Positions 14,255 through 17,575 of a stretch of 17,575 bases of DNA are shown here, one piece after another. Each line of letters opens with the position of its first letter. The first letter of the stretch is position 1. The position numbers and the translations under genes are program-made. The stretch spans positions 1 to 17,575 of the forward strand of contig JADYZI010000226.1 of the NCBI GenBank assembly GCA_020853255.1. The letters are read 5' to 3'. Under the pieces are notes generated by a model, which saw nothing but the letters and a program-made list of their open reading frames with translations, made no database searches and was not told the origin of the DNA. This stretch comes from Acidobacteriota bacterium (GTDB taxonomy: Bacteria > Acidobacteriota > Blastocatellia > Pyrinomonadales > Pyrinomonadaceae).

Positions 14255-14374
14255 TTAAAAGGCGGAAACACGACCGGTAGGGAGTGTGCCTTTTTCGCGG
14301 AAACCCATTCGGTAAAAGTCGATAGCTTCACGGCAGTTGCCCCTGAAAGCTACATACGGGTGTATTCCTATCAT
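14255..14374 (-). pseudogene. Truncated VOC (PhnB/YjdN-like) gene fragment
   Basis: A 39-codon frame begins [20 protein letters not shown], the N-terminus of PhnB-like vicinal-oxygen-chelate proteins, preceded by GAGGAG with proper spacing. After the first helix ([11 protein letters not shown]) the family match ends and the frame runs into the 34-base repeat at 14259-14292, which supplies [11 protein letters not shown] and leads directly to the stop. Family members are around 130-150 aa. The rest of the gene is absent, probably lost with insertion of the repeat or of the block bracketed by its two copies. It starts 34 bases after the YdeI-type gene, which often has VOC neighbours. Confidence 0.75.
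14259..14292 (-). repeat. 34-base dispersed repeat, copy 2 (inverted)
   Basis: This is the reverse complement of 11986-12019 with one mismatch. It marks the point where the VOC fragment loses family similarity. Together with copy 1 it brackets the ASCH-like and DUF853 genes as a terminal inverted repeat would, although such repeats may also be scattered singly. Confidence 0.85.
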
Positions 14375-14408
14375 TGTATTTCTCCTCGTCGATCTACGCT
14401 GTCCCACC

Positions 14409-15017
14409 TCAACACTTCTCGTATTTCCAATTCCGCCGTTTGCCTTCGGCAAGCCATTCAAGCGTAGTGGCAAGCCGTTTTTCGCGAGTTGCGTCTGTCT
14501 TTGCTTCGGTTATCCACTCGATATATTCCCGTCGGCAGCTCGGAGGAAATTTCTCGAACGTCTCTCGCGCAGCCTTGTCTTTTTTCAGCGCAGCGGCGAG
14601 GACATCAGGTATGACAACCTCTTTTCCGGAGCGGCTGCCGTTTTTCGTCTTGGGTACGTTTATCCCTTTATCATTCAGCTCCATTGCCTGATGGATGATG
14701 CCGATGATCACCTTGTCCTTTGGCAGGTCCTTCAACGAAGTGATCCGGCCAAAACTGCCCATCGCGGTCTTGCTCGCGGGGAACGCGTCCGATTCGAGCA
14801 GCTTCTGCTTCCAAAATCCGAACGTGCAATGGGCTTTAAATGAAGCGATGCCGCACATCATTCCCTTGTACTCAAAACTCGGCATTCCCCACTTGATCGT
14901 TTCCGTCACATCCGGGCAGGCCTTGTGGACAAGTTCCCTAAGATGCGTAAGGATCGGCTGAGCAAAGTCGGCGGACCGTTCGATGTATGAATCAACACGC
15001 GGATCAATTAGCGGCAT
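14409..15017 (-). CDS. YdeI/OmpD-associated family protein with DUF1801 domain
   Basis: A 202 aa soluble protein. The N-terminal ~115 residues are DUF1801-like (VDSYIERSADFAQPILTHLR, CPDVTETIKWGMPSFEYKG, GSFGRITSLKDLP). The C-terminal ~75 residues are the OmdA/YdeI-type domain (IPDVLAAALKKDKAARETFE, FPPSCRREYIEWITEAKT, REKRLATTLEWLAEGKR). Function is not well established; homologues are linked to stress or bacteriocin protection. ATG 15017 has a well-formed -10-like box upstream (15062-15067). A VOC fragment follows in the same orientation. Confidence 0.88.
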   Translation of the reverse strand: MPLIDPRVDSYIERSADFAQPILTHLRELVHKACPDVTETIKWGMPSFEYKGMMCGIASFKAHCTFGFWKQKLLESDAFPASKTAMGSFGRITSLKDLPKDKVIIGIIHQAMELNDKGINVPKTKNGSRSGKEVVIPDVLAAALKKDKAARETFEKFPPSCRREYIEWITEAKTDATREKRLATTLEWLAEGKRRNWKYEKC

Positions 15018-15061
15018 ACGAAAAACTCCGAAGCGGCGGATTCTGTTGTGTGAACCGGACG

Positions 15062-15067
15062 ATTATA
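15062..15067 (-). promoter_or_regulatory. Likely -10 element of the YdeI-type gene
   Basis: On the minus strand this is TATAAT, a perfect -10 hexamer, 44 bases before the ATG at 15017. A good -35 is not obvious at standard spacing. Confidence 0.4.
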
Positions 15068-15195
15068 TACGATTTTCATTTCGAATAACTAGCACAAGGC
15101 CGGACCTCCGTCGCGATCTGGCCCCAATTACTGCACCCGGCGAAGTTCTTGCTAAACTCAGAGTATTGGAAGTGAACACCAGGGAGATCTTTTTG

Positions 15196-17034
15196 ATGAG
15201 TAAAACAGTATTTTGGATCGTCAGCCTTGCCCTTTTAACCGTAACCGCCGTCCAGGCGCAGAACAAATTCAACGGCTATTCTTATGACGTTGGCGTGAAC
15301 GAGACGGACAATTGTTCATACCGGTTTTTGCCGCAGGAAAACCGAAAGAACAATATCGAAGTTTTCCTAGCCGGGACCGATCTTAAAAGGCCGGCAACGG
15401 GCATCACCGCCTGTGAGCTAAGCGTCGTCACCGGAAATCGTGTCGCACCCAACGGAGAGCAAAAATGGTGTTTTCAGGGCCCGGAGGAACTGTACGAGAT
15501 CCGCTTGAGCACCGGCGAATCCTATCTTTGGCCGACAATGTCCGGCCGCGACATCGGCTTTTACAACCTCAAAGATTTTCGTCCAATGAAGCGGATAGAC
15601 GGCCCAACACCGAAGTATATTTACAGCGAGCCGGCCGATTATACCAAGGCATTTAAAAACGCGATGATGATAATGGCGGCACGCCGCGGCGGTACGCTTC
15701 TTGTTCCGGATGGCGATTTTATTGTTGGAACTACCGATGGCAACACGCGCGATCCGTCATATAATGGTATAACCCTCACATCGGGTGTGACCGTGACCGG
15801 CGCCGGCGGCGCTTTCTCAAATCCTACCAACAATATGCCCGACCGAATGGGCTCTACGCGGATCCGGCTGAGAAATAAGGACCAGGCCATCTTCCGTATC
15901 GGCGGCTGTACCAATGGCGTGACGGTCCGCAATATCGAATTGCTTGGCAATGCCGCCATCACCGGCGAAGCACCGCGAGATACGGCCGGCACCTACGGCA
16001 TCGAGGCTGTCGGCAAATGGGCGATCGATCCGCGGACCAAGGCTCAATCGGCAAATACCAGCCAATACTTTCGTTTTGAAGACATTGTGTTCCAGAATCT
16101 GGACACAGGCATTTTTGTGCACAACGCCAATACCGGTAGATGCAATTCCGCCGAACAATTATGCAGCAGTTGGCAGTTTGATTTTGTAAAAGTTGACCGC
16201 GGAACGTTTATAAATAACAAGACCGGCATTTCGATAGATACATCCAATACAGATTGGACGATAGCCAATTCACAGTTTCACATGCAGGCGGCGAATGCGC
16301 CGGGCATCGGCATTCGAATAATTCACGGCGGCGCGGTGCTGATCCAGAACAGTTTTGGCGGCGGCTTCAGCTACGGCGGCGACATTGGCGGGACCTTTCT
16401 GCACATTGATTCGGCCGGCACGGTCACCGTCATCAGTTCATCTTCTGAGCGGAGCCAGAAAAGCATCTACACCGCGCCGTGGGGAGCCGTTTCATCTCAA
16501 ACGCTGACGGTTATCGGCAATGTTTTTAATGACCCGATCGAGCTTAACGGGCGAATGAACTTTGTTTCGACCGGAAATTTCTATTACGGCTATACGATGA
16601 AGCTGGCGCCCGACGTGATCGTAAATTCCATAGGGGACAAGTTTTGCCATGACGCGGTCCTTTCACCGGATTGCACCGACCGTGTCGGCGGCGGCAACGC
16701 GGTGAACGCACCAGGTTTCAACGGCGGAAGGGTAATGTTCCGCACCGGCCGGCCGCCCGAAGGTACCGGCAAGAACCGCATAGACCGCCAGCCAAACTTT
16801 TTCGGCTACGATGTTGAGATAAATAAAGGCCTGCTTCAATATGACCCCGAGATCACGTTTCGAGATATTATGGCAATGGCGGCCCAGACCGACGCGGGCA
16901 CGCGTGTTAAGGACGGAGCGATACTTTACTGTAAAGACTGCAAAAAGAATAATTCCGGAATTTGCACCCAGGGCCAGGCCGGCGTTGACGGTGCGTTTGC
17001 CAAGAGGATAAACAGCCAGTGGCGATGCGATTGA
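15196..17034 (+). CDS. Secreted right-handed beta-helix (pectate-lyase-superfamily) protein
   Basis: A 612 aa protein from ATG 15196, nine bases after AGGGAG. Residues 1-21 are a signal peptide (MSKTVFWIVSLALLTVTAVQA, cleavage before QNK). A pectate-lyase-superfamily N-terminal signature follows (FKNAMMIMAARRGGTLLVPD), then parallel beta-helix coils rich in Asn and Gly (GVTVRNIELLGNAAI, FEDIVFQNLDTGIFVHNAN, TVISSSSERS). No polysaccharide-lyase catalytic residues could be assigned, so substrate is unknown. The C-terminus is a Cys-rich tail (YCKDCKKNNSGICTQG, ending WRCD) with the pattern AGVDGAFAKRINSQW, seen in other exported proteins of this phylum. A frame extending upstream to 14983 lacks a signal peptide at its start and overlaps the divergent gene, so it was not used. 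Confidence 0.82.
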   Translation: MSKTVFWIVSLALLTVTAVQAQNKFNGYSYDVGVNETDNCSYRFLPQENRKNNIEVFLAGTDLKRPATGITACELSVVTGNRVAPNGEQKWCFQGPEELYEIRLSTGESYLWPTMSGRDIGFYNLKDFRPMKRIDGPTPKYIYSEPADYTKAFKNAMMIMAARRGGTLLVPDGDFIVGTTDGNTRDPSYNGITLTSGVTVTGAGGAFSNPTNNMPDRMGSTRIRLRNKDQAIFRIGGCTNGVTVRNIELLGNAAITGEAPRDTAGTYGIEAVGKWAIDPRTKAQSANTSQYFRFEDIVFQNLDTGIFVHNANTGRCNSAEQLCSSWQFDFVKVDRGTFINNKTGISIDTSNTDWTIANSQFHMQAANAPGIGIRIIHGGAVLIQNSFGGGFSYGGDIGGTFLHIDSAGTVTVISSSSERSQKSIYTAPWGAVSSQTLTVIGNVFNDPIELNGRMNFVSTGNFYYGYTMKLAPDVIVNSIGDKFCHDAVLSPDCTDRVGGGNAVNAPGFNGGRVMFRTGRPPEGTGKNRIDRQPNFFGYDVEINKGLLQYDPEITFRDIMAMAAQTDAGTRVKDGAILYCKDCKKNNSGICTQGQAGVDGAFAKRINSQWRCD

Positions 17035-17076
17035 AACGTCCACGCGCTCGTTTTGCGGATCCTATACCGCATCGAT

Positions 17077-17333
17077 GCACTTACTCCGTGTGTGCTTCCG
17101 CATCGATCACGCCTTTGCAGAAGCCCGCACGAAGTAAGGGCTTGGATCATGCCATTGCAGAAGCCCGCACGAAGTAAGGGCATTGATCCTATCCCATATC
17201 CATGCACTAACCAGGTACGTGCTTCCGCATCGATGCACTTACTCCGTGCGTGCTTCCGCATCGATCACGCCTTGCAGAAGCCCGCACGAAGTAAGGGCAT
17301 TTCTTCCTGCGGAAGCCCGCACGAAGTAAGGGC
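17077..17333. repeat. Cluster of seven 25-base REP copies in both orientations
   Basis: The gap 17035-17354 holds no gene. It contains seven copies of a unit close to GCAGAAGCCCGCACGAAGTA plus AGGGC. Forward copies are at 17117-17141, 17157-17181, 17274-17298 and 17309-17333. Inverted copies are at 17077-17101, 17204-17228 (diverged) and 17235-17259. Order is minus, plus, plus, minus, minus, plus, plus. The first minus-plus pair and the second (17235-17298) are separated by nearly the same linker, ATCGATCACGCCTT, so the pair has been duplicated. Each pair can fold as a long stem. It is not a CRISPR array: spacing is irregular and orientation alternates. Confidence 0.85.
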
Positions 17334-17354
17334 ATGGATGCATCAAGCGGACGG

Positions 17355-17575
17355 TCAGCGGATCGTCATCAGGATGGTCCGTTCGCGTGGGCCGTCAAAC
17401 TCGAAGAGGTAGATGCCCTGCCACCGCCCGAGCTGCAGTTCGCCTTCCTCGAACGGTACCATCAGGCTGCAGCCGACAAGCGAGGCCTTGATATGAGCGT
17501 CAGAGTTCGGCTCAAAATGCCGGAACGATTGGCCCGTCTGCGGAATAAGCTTACGAAGGAACGAGATCATGTCCA
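17355..17575 (-). CDS. YjbQ/UPF0047 family protein, 3' part (start outside window)
   Basis: The frame is open to the window edge; the ATG at 17570 is likely internal. The visible 73 residues match the C-terminal half of YjbQ proteins: NSDAHIKASLVGCSLMVPFE, GELQLGRWQGIYLFEFDGPR, and ERTILMTIR to the stop. The family commonly has a DAHxKASLxG core with the His near the proposed active site and GTWQ, here GRWQ. Members include enzymes with weak thiamine-phosphate-synthase activity; physiological function is uncertain. Confidence 0.88.
   Translation of the reverse strand, partial: DMISFLRKLIPQTGQSFRHFEPNSDAHIKASLVGCSLMVPFEEGELQLGRWQGIYLFEFDGPRERTILMTIR

Noticed and set aside
14230..14331. Longer N-terminus for the DUF853 ATPase
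   Set aside because: It would be read from the 34-base repeat and the VOC fragment; the family start MSEPIL matches ATG 14229.
14983..15195. Upstream extension of the beta-helix protein
   Set aside because: It buries the signal peptide and overlaps the divergent YdeI-type gene; ATG 15196 has a ribosome site.
17077..17333. A CRISPR array
   Set aside because: Copies occur in both orientations, intervals range from about 6 to 93 bases, linkers repeat, and no cas gene is near.
17053..17412. A 119-codon frame in the repeat cluster
   Set aside because: It is a translation of the repeat units with recurring peptides and runs antisense into the YjbQ gene.

Overview
The window reads as chromosomal sequence from a moderately GC-rich, repeat-laden bacterium, most likely an Acidobacteriota member of the Blastocatellia/Pyrinomonadaceae type. 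That placement is inference. It rests on the mix of a mycobacterial-Sdh1-like sdhC-sdhA-sdhB set, a type-II MenC, a REP-associated (RAYT) transposase, a GxxExxY gene, many short palindromic repeats, and a secreted beta-helix protein with a Cys-rich tail. No rRNA, tRNA, CRISPR array or prophage was seen.

Layout. Positions 3-1730 (+): the 3' end of a membrane-anchored protein, probably the tail of a serine hydrolase, then menC (o-succinylbenzoate synthase or N-succinylamino-acid racemase type). Positions 1922-6494 (+): succinate dehydrogenase genes in the order sdhC, sdhA, sdhB. The run is interrupted twice. A REP/RAYT transposase element lies between sdhC and sdhA, and a GxxExxY gene with its own inverted repeats lies between sdhA and sdhB. 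SdhC resembles the single membrane subunit of mycobacterial Sdh1 (type F complex II), whose published structure has a membrane-embedded Rieske-type cluster.

Positions 6557-7830 (+): two overlapping genes of little-known families (DUF6978-like and DUF1828/DUF1829), possibly an accessory two-component system. Positions 7873-9122 (+): a small membrane protein, a tetratricopeptide-like protein and a duplicated DUF1508/YegP protein. Positions 9262-10446 (+): a DUF1343 (NamZ-like) protein without a signal peptide. Positions 10483-11131 (+): a VapBC toxin-antitoxin pair with a likely operator. Positions 11248-11949 (+): a secreted protein of unknown function.

Positions 11998-15017 (-): an ASCH/PUA-like plus winged-helix protein, a DUF853 HerA-like ATPase, a VOC (PhnB-like) gene fragment and a YdeI/DUF1801 protein. 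A 34-base repeat, present as an inverted pair, sits at both ends of the first two genes and supplies the last codons of two reading frames. Positions 15196-17034 (+): a secreted right-handed beta-helix protein. Positions 17077-17333: seven copies of a 25-base repeat in both orientations. Positions 17355-17575 (-): the 3' end of a YjbQ-family gene.

The most striking feature is how densely different short palindromic or inverted repeat families (at least seven) occupy the gaps, including gaps inside the respiratory operon. The genes of the respiratory complex remain intact, so the insertions seem to be tolerated and may act on mRNA processing or relative subunit expression.
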